From an uncultured Kiloniellaceae bacterium (GTDB taxonomy: Bacteria; Pseudomonadota; Alphaproteobacteria; Kiloniellales; Kiloniellaceae): a stretch of 64,000 nt of DNA. Positions 1 through 9,015 of the stretch are shown here, one piece after another; positions within the stretch are counted from its first letter, which is position 1, and each line of letters begins with the position of its first letter. Position numbers and translations under genes: made by a program. The stretch is taken from contig CANLSF010000004.1 of the NCBI GenBank assembly GCA_947493695.1, positions 611,564 to 675,563 of the forward strand, given 5' to 3'. The notes below the pieces were generated by a model. That model did no database searches. It saw nothing but the letters and a program-made list of their open reading frames with translations, and was not told the origin of the DNA.

Positions 1-275
1 ACACTCTGCTGACGGGCCAGGACGTAAGCAGTGCCGACGTTCGGGTGCCCGGCGAAAGGCACTTCCTGAGCACGGGTGAAGATCCTCACCTGGGCCGTAT
101 TGTCTGGATCTGCTGGAGGAAGGACGAAGGTTGTCTCGGCAAAATTGAATTCCGCTGCGATCTGCTGCATCTGAGAGCTCTGCAAGCCGCGCGCGTCCGT
201 AATCACAGCCAATTGGTTACCGCCGAACTGTTTGTCCGTGAAGACATCGACCACGACATAGGGCGCTTCAAGCAT
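1..275 (-). CDS. PhzF-family isomerase/epimerase, N-terminal part (cut by window edge)
   Basis: The leftward reading frame is open from an ATG to the left edge and gives about 91 residues. The start [14 protein letters not shown], then [17 protein letters not shown] and [13 protein letters not shown], is the usual N-terminus of the PhzF phenazine-biosynthesis-like family. The family fold is related to diaminopimelate epimerase, and the conserved glutamate in FAETTFV is the family's general acid/base. The ribosome site GGAGGAAG lies just upstream of the ATG and fixes the start. Most family members are cytoplasmic isomerases of unknown substrate, so no pathway can be given. The C-terminal two thirds lie outside the window. 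Confidence 0.85.
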   Translation of the reverse strand, partial: MLEAPYVVVDVFTDKQFGGNQLAVITDARGLQSSQMQQIAAEFNFAETTFVLPPADPDNTAQVRIFTRAQEVPFAGHPNVGTAYVLARQQS

Positions 276-496
276 CTCACTTCCTCCATCTACTTGCGTC
301 ATCCCTTCTATAAATCCGACACGTAAACGCCAGGCAAGGATGGAGTTGTATGGTGACAATCTCGCGCAGGAGCTCTTGATGCGCCGGAGATTTGCAGCTG
401 AAACCCCTCAACTATACAGCGACGAATTCCCGCGACGCCTTGGACGAATGCTGCAATGCTGAACGCAGTGTTCCCACAGGCCAAACGGATCTTCCC

Positions 497-934
497 ATGC
501 TACAGCCCGTCCTCTTCGCCACCCTGGCCGCCATCGGCAATGCGATCTTCGTTTATGGCCAACGCGGGGCCGCCACATCCGCGAACCCCTTCCTCTTCAT
601 GGGCTTCGCTGTGCTCGCCTGCCTGGCGTTTTTCTCCGTTGCGGTCCTTGCCTACAGAACCCCCGAAGACACCGCCTATCTGGCCGCGAACTGGCGGATG
701 ATCCTGCTCAGCGGCTTCGGGTTTTTCGTGACCTTCATCGGCTTTTTTCTGCTGTTCAACAAATTCGGCGCCTCGCAGTACACCCTCTATGCCGTGATCT
801 CGATCCTCACCACATCGATCGGTGTCGGGGTGTTTCTTTACCGCGAAAGCATCAATGCCTATCAGATTGCCGGAACGGCTCTGGCCGTAGCTGCAATCGT
901 GCTCTTCTCATACGGCAAGGCAAAAAGCGGTTGA
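497..934 (+). CDS. Small multi-pass membrane protein, EamA/DMT-like half
   Basis: About 145 residues with four to five hydrophobic helices, for example around MLQPVLFATLAAIG, FLFMGFAVLACLAFF and ILTTSIGVGVFLY. The final segment, SINAYQIAGTALAVAAIVLF followed by a short basic tail, resembles the last helix of an EamA (drug/metabolite transporter) domain. It is half the length of a full transporter, so it may act as a dimer. The frame is open further upstream to an ATG at 392, but the extra 35 residues are polar and unlike a membrane protein. The ATG at 497 is preferred although its ribosome site is weak. Substrate unknown. Confidence 0.6.
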   Translation: MLQPVLFATLAAIGNAIFVYGQRGAATSANPFLFMGFAVLACLAFFSVAVLAYRTPEDTAYLAANWRMILLSGFGFFVTFIGFFLLFNKFGASQYTLYAVISILTTSIGVGVFLYRESINAYQIAGTALAVAAIVLFSYGKAKSG

Positions 935-944
935 GGCGTTTCAA

Positions 945-1241
945 TCAGATCTGCCGCTTTCCACCCGCAAAGACCTGGGTCCACTGCAAAATGCGGATCG
1001 ACTTACGCAAGCCCGTGGGCCAAAAAGGGTCTTCCTCGACCAGCACTTGAACAGCCTGCGCGTCTTCCGCCGTAACCAGCCACAATCCTCCGGCAGGCTG
1101 GCCACTGGCCGTATCCTTCATCGGTCCTGCAGCCGTGATCCTGCTCGCATTGCGCTCCAGGAATGCAAGGTGAGCCGCCATATAGACGCTGCGTTGATCC
1201 GAATGTTTTTCATCGTCTTCGAATAGAACGGCGTAAATCAT
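945..1241 (-). CDS. YciI-like (YCII domain) protein
   Basis: A 98-residue cytoplasmic protein that opens MIYAVLFEDDEKHSDQR and has AAHLAFLERN, a TAAGPM segment and a closing EEDPF-WPTGL region. These match the YCII-related ferredoxin-like fold family, where a His/Asp pair is usually conserved (here H23 in AAHLAF). The biochemical role of most members is unknown. It is converging on the upstream membrane protein gene and is not obviously part of an operon. A second YCII protein lies at 52686-52973. Confidence 0.8.
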   Translation of the reverse strand: MIYAVLFEDDEKHSDQRSVYMAAHLAFLERNASRITAAGPMKDTASGQPAGGLWLVTAEDAQAVQVLVEEDPFWPTGLRKSIRILQWTQVFAGGKRQI

Positions 1242-1351
1242 TGATACCTCCGGCAGTGTGTCTATTTCGCATGCCGGAGACTGCCCAAAGTGAGCTTGAG
1301 CTTAAATCTGGAATTTCGCAGTTGAGGTCGGCGGAAATGCCGCTTGCCAGA

Positions 1352-1819
1352 TTAGCCCGGGTATCCGGCCTCTTTGAGCTCAATGCCGCGGATGATCTCT
1401 TTGCCCACCACCTTCTCGGCAACAGTAATCAGACGTTCCTTCACGATGTCGCCGTCATAGCCACGGTCGGTCACGTACTTGAGCGCGAAGAGAGCATGAA
1501 GTTCGGAGAAGAGCATATCTCGCAATTTTGGCTTATAGAGCTCGGCCCGAACCAGGTTCTCACCCTCGGGGATTTCAAGCGTCACCAGCATTGAGACACG
1601 GCTGGTAATACGGCCCCGTTCAATGATCGGCAGGATCATCGGCTGGAATGCGACAAAACCGGACTCAATCACCGGCTCTTCGACAACCTCCTCCTCGCCA
1701 TCGGGTTCGCGCAGCAAAAACCACCACGCAGCACCGCCTGCTCCCCCCAACAGGAGTAGGAATACCAAGAGGAGGATCGCAATGCGCATAAACGAAGACC
1801 GCCAAGATTCATCGAACAA
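1352..1819 (-). CDS. fliL: FliL-like flagellar basal-body-associated protein
   Basis: One N-terminal membrane helix (IAILLLVFLLLLGGAGGAA), a short acidic linker and a periplasmic domain containing VSMLVTLEIPEG and KPKLRDMLFSELHAL, the pattern of FliL. FliL is an inner-membrane protein that surrounds the flagellar stator and affects motor torque. Length, 145-155 residues, is normal. Two starts are possible: TTG at 1819 with an AGGGAG about 13 nt upstream, or ATG at 1789 directly before the helix. No other flagellar gene is present; it follows thiL at the end of a biosynthetic operon, so it may be a FliL paralogue rather than the flagellar one. Confidence 0.7.
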   Translation of the reverse strand: MFDESWRSSFMRIAILLLVFLLLLGGAGGAAWWFLLREPDGEEEVVEEPVIESGFVAFQPMILPIIERGRITSRVSMLVTLEIPEGENLVRAELYKPKLRDMLFSELHALFALKYVTDRGYDGDIVKERLITVAEKVVGKEIIRGIELKEAGYPG

Positions 1820-2082
1820 GTCGCGAGGAAGACTCCCTGCGACCTTAAGCAGTGGTAACCCAGCATGATGAATGAAAGGTAAAGTAAGGCCTTAAAAACA
1901 GTATTTTTGCTTTTTAAAACAATGAGAAAAGCCGCGGCGTTAGAGATCTTACAGAGGACTTAAGCGCTAATTAAAGCGGAATGCGTTTTTCAGAATCCCT
2001 GGGTTTCAAAATCCGCGGTCGAATTCAGCGACATGCTGGTTGAGAGGTAGTGAATTTTGAACCAGCTCAAACCTATTCCGGT

Positions 2083-3066
2083 CTAGCTCAGGTGGTTCCA
2101 GCCCGGTTTGCCAACTTCAATCTCGCTCCCGTCCGGCGCGAGGACCGTAACGCCCTCTCCTGCCTTCATTTTTCCGATACAGGTAAGGGGAAGATCCAGC
2201 TCAACCGCGATCCTGGCAACTTCTGCCGCCCGTTCCGGCGCAACAGTGAAAAGCAGCTCGTAGTCGTCACCGCCTCCCAGAACCGAAGCACTCAGATCAG
2301 GTTGCAGCTCCATGACCCTGGCAGCGGCAGAGGAAAGCGGCAGGTTCGCAACCCGGACTTCGGCTCCGAGCTTCGATGCCTTGGTGATGTGCCCCAAGTC
2401 CGCCACCAGACCATCCGAGATATCCATAGCCGCGCTTGCCAGGCCTTGGTTCAAAAGGCGCTCGCCAAGAGCCACACGGGGACGGGGCACCAGGTAGCGC
2501 TCTCGCAAACGCTCGGCAAAAGCTTCTTCCAGATCCGGCAGCGAAGCGTTGAAGGCCTTAAGCCCCAGCGCAGCATCTCCCAGACTGCCGGACACAAAGA
2601 TCAAATCCCCCGCCCTTGCGCTCCCTCGTCCAAGCGCCGTTCCCTCTGGGGTCGCGCCAAAAGCCGTAATGGTGATCAGTAAAGGTCCGTCGGTCGCAAC
2701 CGTATCGCCACCGTAGAGTGAAACCCCAAACTGCGCCTGATCTTCGGCGAGTCCCTCACTGAAGCGGCGCACCCAGTCCTCATTCTCTCCCTTGGGCAGT
2801 GCCAGCGCCAAGAGATAGCCCAGAGGTTTGGCGCCCATCGCCGCAAGATCAGACAGGTTCACGCGCAGGCATTTCTTCGCCACCAGCTCCGGCGGATCGT
2901 CAGGCCGGAAGTGGACGCCGCTGGCCAGGCTGTCAGCTGTTACGACAACAGAGCAGCCGGGAAGGCTCGGCAACAGCGCAGCATCATTGGTCAGCCCGAA
3001 AGTTCCGGCTGCATCTGTTGAAAGCGGCGCAAAATAGCGCTCTATGAGATCGAATTCTCCAGACAT
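2083..3066 (-). CDS. thiL: Thiamine-monophosphate kinase
   Basis: Phosphorylates thiamine monophosphate to the active cofactor thiamine pyrophosphate with ATP. The 327-residue protein carries the family's metal and nucleotide motifs: NDAALL near residue 27, GGDT at 119-122, DISDGL at 215-220 and GGGDDYELLF at 264-273. Full length for ThiL. It lies 34 bp downstream of nusB in the same direction, the common alphaproteobacterial nusB-thiL pair, and is probably co-transcribed with the rib genes. The gap downstream to the FliL-like gene is about 260 bp, so that gene may have its own promoter. Confidence 0.95.
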   Translation of the reverse strand: MSGEFDLIERYFAPLSTDAAGTFGLTNDAALLPSLPGCSVVVTADSLASGVHFRPDDPPELVAKKCLRVNLSDLAAMGAKPLGYLLALALPKGENEDWVRRFSEGLAEDQAQFGVSLYGGDTVATDGPLLITITAFGATPEGTALGRGSARAGDLIFVSGSLGDAALGLKAFNASLPDLEEAFAERLRERYLVPRPRVALGERLLNQGLASAAMDISDGLVADLGHITKASKLGAEVRVANLPLSSAAARVMELQPDLSASVLGGGDDYELLFTVAPERAAEVARIAVELDLPLTCIGKMKAGEGVTVLAPDGSEIEVGKPGWNHLS

Positions 3067-3100
3067 GACTCGCCGGTTTCTGCAGATCGTCGATAGGAGA

Positions 3101-3646
3101 CTACGAGGACGCCTCGCCGCCTTCCAGCTCTTCAGGCCGCAGGCTGCGCGCCACGCGGTCCAGAACGCCGTTCACCAGAGCGGGTTCTTTTTCGCTGAAG
3201 AAGGAATGCGCCAGATCCATGTACTCGGTGATCACCACCTTAACCGGTGTCTCCAGGCGTTCCGACAGCTCATAAACCGCGGTACGCAGAAGAACCTTGA
3301 GCAGGGTTTGCAGGCGATCTACGGGCCAGTCATCGCTCAAGACAGCTGCCAGCATATCGTCCAGGCGGTCACTTTCTGCCGTGGTTCCCTTGATCAGAGC
3401 GCTCAACAGTTCCTGATCCGCCTGCGATATATCCAACCCGTCCACTTCGTCATTCAGACGGTGGCGCAGGAATTCCTCGACCACCGAAGCGGCGTTGCCG
3501 TTCTCCGACATCTCCAGCTGGTAGAGACCCTGTATAGCCGCCAGACGGGCGAGGCTGCGTTTTATGCTGCCTTTACGCCGGTTGTCAGGCTTCGCCTGTT
3601 TGGGCTTGGGTGTTTGAGCTGAATCGCCGCTTTCCGATGATGACAT
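3101..3646 (-). CDS. nusB: Transcription antitermination factor NusB
   Basis: NusB with NusE (S10) binds boxA RNA and supports antitermination of rRNA transcription. The protein has a basic N-terminal tail followed by RSLARLAAIQGLYQLEMS, the classic first helix, then helical segments ending in NGVLDRVARSL, which is diagnostic for the family. At 181 residues it is slightly longer than E. coli NusB because of the polar N-terminal extension (SSSESGDSAQTPKPK). A GAGGAGA ribosome site supports the ATG. It starts 10 bp after ribH ends, so the genes are almost certainly one transcript. Confidence 0.95.
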   Translation of the reverse strand: MSSSESGDSAQTPKPKQAKPDNRRKGSIKRSLARLAAIQGLYQLEMSENGNAASVVEEFLRHRLNDEVDGLDISQADQELLSALIKGTTAESDRLDDMLAAVLSDDWPVDRLQTLLKVLLRTAVYELSERLETPVKVVITEYMDLAHSFFSEKEPALVNGVLDRVARSLRPEELEGGEASS

Positions 3647-3656
3647 GTCGCTCTCC

Positions 3657-4121
3657 TCAGCGCGGGAAGAGATGAAAGCGCTGTTTCACCTTCACCATTT
3701 CCAGGCAGGCGCGCGCGACGTCACCCCCCTTGTTCTTTTCACTCATCCGGGCGCGGGCCCAGGCCTGATCCGCATTCTCACAGGTCAAAATGCCGTAACC
3801 CATGGCCAGCGTGTAGCCACAGGCGAGATCCTGCAGCTTTCGGGCCGATTCAGAGCAAACATAGTCGTAGTGCGATGTCTCACCGCGAATAACGCAGCCG
3901 AGCGCGATGTAGCCGTCAAAACGGCGCTGGCCCGAATAGAAATCCATCGAACGGATTGCCATGCGGATCGCGGCCGGAACCTCGAAAACACCCGGCACTT
4001 CCAGGCGTTCGTAGGTCGCTCCTGACTTTTCAAGCTCGGCGATAGCGCCTTTCGCCAGCTCGTCGCCGATTTCTTCGTAAAAGCGGGCTTCCACAATTAA
4101 AATGTGGGGCGCGTCATCCAT
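3657..4121 (-). CDS. ribH: 6,7-dimethyl-8-ribityllumazine synthase
   Basis: Condenses 5-amino-6-ribitylaminouracil with 3,4-dihydroxybutanone phosphate to the lumazine precursor of riboflavin. The 154-residue protein shows the family signatures VPGVFEVPAAI and GCVIRGETSHYDYV, with catalytic histidine H84, and the C-terminal ENADQAWARA. The family forms pentamers or 60-mer capsids in the cytoplasm. It sits between ribB and nusB in the riboflavin operon. Confidence 0.95.
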   Translation of the reverse strand: MDDAPHILIVEARFYEEIGDELAKGAIAELEKSGATYERLEVPGVFEVPAAIRMAIRSMDFYSGQRRFDGYIALGCVIRGETSHYDYVCSESARKLQDLACGYTLAMGYGILTCENADQAWARARMSEKNKGGDVARACLEMVKVKQRFHLFPR

Positions 4122-4220
4122 TGTCTTTACCTGTCACTCGAATAGCTGATGTTTGCAGGAACCCGGAGCCTATCGGCGTTTTCACGCAGAAGAACTCCAA
4201 AACTCCCGGTATTCCGGGCT

Positions 4221-5360
4221 TCAATCGATCGGGCGCTGGTCTACGACTTCCAGTCCGTAGCCTTCCAATCCGACGATTGTCCTCTGGGTATTGGAGAGCA
4301 GTATCATCTGCCTAACCCCCAGGTCCAAGAGTATCTGCGCCCCGACGCCATAGTCGCGCAAATCGCCCGGTCCCTTGACCGGCTCCCCCATACGCGCCCT
4401 CAAGGTTTCCGACAAGCTCTTCGGCGAAGGTTCGCGGATCAGAACCACAACACCGCGGCCCTCGCGCCCTATTATTTCAAGCGAACGCTGAAGATCGCCG
4501 GCTTTCCCGCTGGTATCGTCTCCCAATACGTCATCCAGGACGTTGAGCGCATGCATGCGCACCAGTACTGGATCCTTATCGCTCTTCGGGTCGCCCATCC
4601 AGAGTGCAACATGCTCGGCATAGGAGACCTGGTTGACGTAGATCGCCATATTGAACTCACCGCCATGGCGGCTGGTGAACTTGGTCTTGATTGTACGCTC
4701 GACAATATGGTCGTTGACCCGGCGATACGCGATCAGATCGGCAATGGTGGCAATCTTCAGGCCGTGCTGCTGGGCAAAGGCGATCAGGTCGTCACGCCGC
4801 GCCATGGTTCCGTCATCGTTCATGATCTCACAGATCACACCCGCCGGGTTCAGGCCCGCCAGTCGGGAAATATCGACAGCCGCTTCCGTATGGCCAGTCC
4901 GCACCAGCACGCCGCCTTCGCGGGCCACCAGCGGAAAGACATGCCCCGGCGTAACAATATCCGCTGCGCCCTTACTGGGATCGACCGCCACGGCCACCGT
5001 GTGGGCGCGGTCCGGCGCAGAGATCCCCGTGGTGATGCCATCCTTGGCTTCGATTGACACCGTAAAGGCGGTTTCATGCCGGGACTCGTTCTTACGTGCC
5101 ATGAGCGGCAGGCCCAGTTCCTCGATCCGCTCGCCGGTCATGGCCAGGCAGATCAGTCCCCGGCCGTACTTCGCCATGAAGTTGATCGCTTCGGGCGTCG
5201 CCATCTGGGCCGGGATCACCAGATCCCCCTCGTTCTCACGGCCTTCGTCGTCCACCAGAATGAACATCCGGCCGTTGCGCGCCTCTTCGATGACCTCTTC
5301 AGGCGAAGAGACAACTTCGCTGAAGGTACGCCGCCAGGGTTCCTGTTCGGAAGTCGTCAT
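4221..5360 (-). CDS. ribB: 3,4-dihydroxy-2-butanone-4-phosphate synthase with degenerate GTP cyclohydrolase II domain (RibBX type)
   Basis: The N-terminal ~210 residues are a complete RibB: the metal/acid loop VDDEGRENEGD at 36-46, RTGHTEAAVD and GVICEIMNDDG are present. RibB makes dihydroxybutanone phosphate from ribulose 5-phosphate. The C-terminal ~150 residues align with RibA, but the zinc-binding cysteines of RibA (pattern SECLTGD...RCDCG) are missing; the equivalent stretch reads HALNVLDDVLGDDTSGKAGD. GTP cyclohydrolase activity is therefore unlikely and a separate ribA should exist elsewhere. Such RibBX fusions are known in proteobacteria. The ATG overlaps the ribE stop by 4 bp. Confidence 0.92.
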   Translation of the reverse strand: MTTSEQEPWRRTFSEVVSSPEEVIEEARNGRMFILVDDEGRENEGDLVIPAQMATPEAINFMAKYGRGLICLAMTGERIEELGLPLMARKNESRHETAFTVSIEAKDGITTGISAPDRAHTVAVAVDPSKGAADIVTPGHVFPLVAREGGVLVRTGHTEAAVDISRLAGLNPAGVICEIMNDDGTMARRDDLIAFAQQHGLKIATIADLIAYRRVNDHIVERTIKTKFTSRHGGEFNMAIYVNQVSYAEHVALWMGDPKSDKDPVLVRMHALNVLDDVLGDDTSGKAGDLQRSLEIIGREGRGVVVLIREPSPKSLSETLRARMGEPVKGPGDLRDYGVGAQILLDLGVRQMILLSNTQRTIVGLEGYGLEVVDQRPID

Positions 5361-5950
5361 GACGGATCCTTTTCCAGCAGGCGTTTCACGTAACGCGCCA
5401 GCATATCAATTTCCAAATTCACCTCCGTGCCTTCCTCGAGCGCGCTGAAGGTCGTTACTGCCATCGTGTGGGGAATGATATTCACCCCGAAGACATTGCC
5501 CTCGACCTCATTCACCGTCAAAGACACTCCGTCGACAACAACTGAGCCTTTCGAAGCGATAAAACGTGAGAGTTCCTCCGGAGCTTCGAAGCGGAAGCGC
5601 CAGGACTCACCGTCCTTTTCCTTGTGCACCACCTGACCGACACCATCAACATGACCGGAGACCAGATGACCGCCAAGCTCGTCGCCGACTTTCAGCGCAC
5701 GCTCCATATTGATCTGGGTTCCAACCTGCCAACGACCCATGGTGGTTTTCGAAAGCGTCTCACGAGAAGCCTCGAAAGCGAACCAGTCGCCACCCTTTTC
5801 GACCACGGTCAGACAAGCGCCTGAGCAACAGACCGACGCGCCAATATCAACAGTGTCGAGATCGTAGGAGGTCTCTATCTCGAGTCGCAGAATGTCGCTG
5901 CCAGAGAGCGACCGCAGTTTTCCGAGGTCAGATACAATTCCGGTAAACAT
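5357..5950 (-). CDS. ribE: Riboflavin synthase alpha subunit
   Basis: Dismutates two lumazine molecules to riboflavin and the pyrimidine precursor. About 198 residues made of two homologous lumazine-binding halves; it begins MFTGIVSDLGKL, the invariant family start, and contains CSGACLTV and VDGVSLTVNEV. The frame is open for 51 more codons upstream inside ribD, but the MFTGIV start and an AGGAA site about 11 nt upstream decide for 5950. ATGA overlap with ribB downstream and a 13-bp gap to ribD upstream indicate a tightly coupled operon. Confidence 0.95.
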   Translation of the reverse strand: MFTGIVSDLGKLRSLSGSDILRLEIETSYDLDTVDIGASVCCSGACLTVVEKGGDWFAFEASRETLSKTTMGRWQVGTQINMERALKVGDELGGHLVSGHVDGVGQVVHKEKDGESWRFRFEAPEELSRFIASKGSVVVDGVSLTVNEVEGNVFGVNIIPHTMAVTTFSALEEGTEVNLEIDMLARYVKRLLEKDPS

Positions 5951-5963
5951 CGTCTGCTTGTTC

Positions 5964-7052
5964 CTATTTATCCATTGTCCGGCGATGGAAAAGCTCCAGC
6001 CGGTCCTCCGCGAGCCCAATCGATGCGGCAAGCGAGTATTTGCGTATCGCCTCCAGGCGATCCAGCCCAAAACCGGCGATAGCAGGCAAACCATCGCCAC
6101 CAATCACACCGCCGGAGCGGAACCAGGCGATCCGATCCACGAGATCATCGCTCACGAGACTTCCCGCCACGGCACCGCCGCCTTCGACCAGAAGACGCGT
6201 TACACCTCTGGCCCCAAGCGCCTGCAATACCTCCTGCAGGGGGATTGAGGCCTCGTCTTCCCCGGGAATCTCCACCACCTCGACACCGGCGTCACGGTAT
6301 TTCTGCAGACGCGGCGTTTCGGCGCAGGGCCGGGTAAAGAGCAAAGTCGGCTGTTCGCTCGCCCGAAGCACCAGATCATGCGCCAACGGCAGGCGTAAAC
6401 GGCCATCCACAACGACACGCAACGGCGCGCGATCCGATAGCCCCGGCAGACGCACATCAAGCCTGGGATTATCGGCCAACGCAGTTCCGCTGCCGACCAG
6501 AATTGCATCCTGTGTCGCGCGCAGAAGGTGTCCACGCGCGCGGGCCTCTGCGCCCGTAATCCACTGGCTCTGGCCGCTCCGGGTCGCAATCCGGCCATCC
6601 AGCGTGGAGGCGATCTTGAGGGTCACCATTGGACGCCCCTCGATCACGCGGCGCAGAAAGCCTTCGTTGAGCCGCCGGGCTGCATCCGCGCAGGCGCCAA
6701 GCGACACCTCAATGCCCGCCGCACGAAGCCTTTCAAGGCCCTGTCCTTGGACACGCTCATCGGGATCTTCCATCGCCACCACACAGCGGGTAATTCCGGC
6801 CGCGATGAGGGCATCGGCACAGGGGCCGGTCTTGCCGTGATGAGAACAGGGTTCCAAGGTTACATAGGCACTGGCGCTGCGGGCTTCGTCGCCCGCCTGC
6901 CGCAGGGCTTCGGTCTCTGCATGGGGACGCCCGCCCGGCTGAGTCCAGCCGCGGCCCACAACGTGCCCGTCTTTAACAAGAAGACAACCGACAGCAGGAT
7001 TAGGCGCAACGCGGCCGAGGCCGCGCGCCGCAAGATTGAGCGCCGCGTTCAT
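5964..7052 (-). CDS. ribD: Bifunctional pyrimidine deaminase/reductase
   Basis: Catalyses the deamination and side-chain reduction steps after GTP cyclohydrolase in riboflavin synthesis. The N-terminal deaminase domain has HAE at 44-46 and PCSHHGKTGPC at 68-78, which bind zinc. The C-terminal reductase domain includes LKIASTLDGRIAT, SQWITG and LLVEGGGAVAGSL. With the ATG at 7052 the protein has 363 residues, normal for RibD. No clean ribosome site precedes this ATG, and an in-frame TTG at 7097 inside nrdR would add 15 residues. It starts about 20 bp after nrdR ends. Confidence 0.93.
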   Translation of the reverse strand: MNAALNLAARGLGRVAPNPAVGCLLVKDGHVVGRGWTQPGGRPHAETEALRQAGDEARSASAYVTLEPCSHHGKTGPCADALIAAGITRCVVAMEDPDERVQGQGLERLRAAGIEVSLGACADAARRLNEGFLRRVIEGRPMVTLKIASTLDGRIATRSGQSQWITGAEARARGHLLRATQDAILVGSGTALADNPRLDVRLPGLSDRAPLRVVVDGRLRLPLAHDLVLRASEQPTLLFTRPCAETPRLQKYRDAGVEVVEIPGEDEASIPLQEVLQALGARGVTRLLVEGGGAVAGSLVSDDLVDRIAWFRSGGVIGGDGLPAIAGFGLDRLEAIRKYSLAASIGLAEDRLELFHRRTMDK

Positions 7053-7071
7053 ATACGCGGCGTCGTCTTCC

Positions 7072-7530
7072 CTAATCCTGGTCGATACCGAGCTTGCCAA
7101 CAAATTCACCAAAGTCCCGGGCTTCGCGGAAATCACGATAAACCGATGCAAAGCGGACGTATCCAACCTGATCGAGCGTCGCCAAAGCATCCATGACCAA
7201 CTCACCGACAAGCTTGGTCGGGATCTCGCTTTCGCCCGAAGATTCCAGACGCCGGACGATTCCGTTGATCACACGCTCCACCCGGTCACGGTCGACCGGC
7301 CGCTTCTGCAGGGCGATGGTCATGGAGCGCGCCAGCTTGTCCCGATCGAAGGGCTCACGCTGACCGCTCCCCTTCACCACCGTCAGCTCACGCAGCTGAA
7401 CACGTTCAAACGTGGTAAAACGCGCCGCGCAGTTCGGACACTGCCTGCGTCGCCGTATGGCGGAATGATCCTCAGTCGGCCTCGAGTCTTTGACTTGAGT
7501 ATCCTCATGACCGCAAAACGGACAACGCAT
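7072..7530 (-). CDS. nrdR: Transcriptional repressor NrdR
   Basis: ATP/dATP-sensing repressor of ribonucleotide reductase genes. The 152-residue protein begins [13 protein letters not shown] and has the N-terminal zinc ribbon (C3, C6, C31, C34) followed by the ATP-cone domain with [15 protein letters not shown] and [12 protein letters not shown] segments. The frame is open 15 codons further upstream, but the strong ribosome site CAGGAGGGG is placed for the MRCPFC start. NrdR at the head of the ribD cluster is the usual alphaproteobacterial order. Confidence 0.95.
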   Translation of the reverse strand: MRCPFCGHEDTQVKDSRPTEDHSAIRRRRQCPNCAARFTTFERVQLRELTVVKGSGQREPFDRDKLARSMTIALQKRPVDRDRVERVINGIVRRLESSGESEIPTKLVGELVMDALATLDQVGYVRFASVYRDFREARDFGEFVGKLGIDQD

Positions 7531-7630
7531 ATTTCCCCTCCTGACGACCCGGTGGTCGTCCAACACTAAATTCAAACCGGTTCTCTTACTCTAACTTACA
7601 AATCAGGCTTCAGACACAAATCAGCCAGGC

Positions 7631-8935
7631 TCACAGATCAGGATAAATCGGGAAACGACGGCAGAGCGCAACCACTTCCGAGCGGACTTCCGATTCGACC
7701 TTGCTGTTATCTTCGCGATTAGTGGCCAGTCCGTCCAGTACGCGGCTGATCAACTCACCAACTTTGGTGAATTCTTCCGGACCGAAACCGCGTGTGGTGC
7801 CTGCGGGCGTGCCAAGCCGGATCCCCGATGTCACCGTCGGTTTTTCCGGATCAAAGGGCACACCGTTCTTGTTACAGGTGATCCCTGCCCGGTCCAGGCT
7901 CTCTTCCGCGATGTTGCCGGTCAGGCCCTTCGGACGCAGATCGACGAGCATCAGATGCGTGTCTGTACCGCCCGACACGATATCGCACCCGTTCTGCATC
8001 AGAACGTTCGCCAGTGTCTTGGCGTTTTCAACGACCGTCTTCGAGTAGGTCTTGAATTCCGGCTTCAGCGCTTCTCCGAAGGCGGCCGCTTTGGAGGCGA
8101 TCGCGTGCATCAACGGGCCGCCCTGCAGACCCGGAAAGGCCGCGGAATTGATCTTTTTCCCAAGATCCAGATCGTTCGAGAGGATCATGCCGCCCCGACC
8201 GGCACGCAATGTCTTATGCGTCGTGGTGGTGACGACATGGGCATGCGGCAAAGGACTGGGATGAACGCCACCAGCCACCAGGCCGGCAAAGTGCGCCATG
8301 TCCACGTGGAAATAAGCACCGACTTCATCCGCGATCTTGCGGAAGCGCGCAAAATCGATCTGCCTTGGATAGGCGGAACCGCCCGCAATAATCATCTTTG
8401 GCTGATGTTCACGCGCAAGGGCTTCGACCTCGTCGAAATCGATCTGCCCGTCTTCTTCACGCACGCCGTACTGAATGGCGTTAAACCATTTGCCGGACAG
8501 GTTCGGTCTCGCCCCGTGGGTCAGATGTCCGCCAGCCGAGAGCGCCAGACCCAGAATCGTATCTCCGGGCTGAAGAAGTGCGAGCATCACACACTGATTG
8601 GCCTGCGCGCCGGAGTGAGGCTGCACATTGACGAAGCTGCAATCGAAGAGCTCTTTGGCGCGGTCAATCGCGAGCTTCTCCGCGACATCCACAAACTCGC
8701 AGCCACCGTAGTAGCGGCGGCCCGGGTAACCCTCGGCGTACTTGTTCGTCAGAACGGAGCCCTGAGCTTCCAGAACTGCACGCGAGACAATGTTCTCCGA
8801 GGCGATAAGTTCGATCTGATCCTGCTGGCGATGCAATTCATCGCGAATGGCGGCTGCGAGTTCAGGATCGGTTTCCGCCAGGCTGGCGGAAAAGAAAGCA
8901 TTATCCGAAACAGCCTGTGAGGCGACTGCAGTCAT
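7631..8935 (-). CDS. glyA: Serine hydroxymethyltransferase
   Basis: PLP enzyme interconverting serine and glycine with transfer of a one-carbon unit to tetrahydrofolate. It has [22 protein letters not shown], the D-A-H segment [13 protein letters not shown] and the PLP lysine in [10 protein letters not shown] (about K241). Length 434 is normal. Two ATGs, at 8944 and 8935, are in frame; GGAG is only 1-2 nt from the first but 10 nt from the second, so 8935 is preferred. It lies between rpiB and nrdR, all leftward. Confidence 0.96.
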   Translation of the reverse strand: MTAVASQAVSDNAFFSASLAETDPELAAAIRDELHRQQDQIELIASENIVSRAVLEAQGSVLTNKYAEGYPGRRYYGGCEFVDVAEKLAIDRAKELFDCSFVNVQPHSGAQANQCVMLALLQPGDTILGLALSAGGHLTHGARPNLSGKWFNAIQYGVREEDGQIDFDEVEALAREHQPKMIIAGGSAYPRQIDFARFRKIADEVGAYFHVDMAHFAGLVAGGVHPSPLPHAHVVTTTTHKTLRAGRGGMILSNDLDLGKKINSAAFPGLQGGPLMHAIASKAAAFGEALKPEFKTYSKTVVENAKTLANVLMQNGCDIVSGGTDTHLMLVDLRPKGLTGNIAEESLDRAGITCNKNGVPFDPEKPTVTSGIRLGTPAGTTRGFGPEEFTKVGELISRVLDGLATNREDNSKVESEVRSEVVALCRRFPIYPDL

Positions 8936-9015
8936 GGCGCTCATTCTCCAAATATGTCTAAAGGTGAATAATAAAACGAACCGTATTTCTCAATCGATGT
9001 TATCGACTGAAGCGA

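Noticed and set aside
2050..2682. Rightward frame of 210 codons opposite thiL
   Set aside because: Antisense shadow of thiL.
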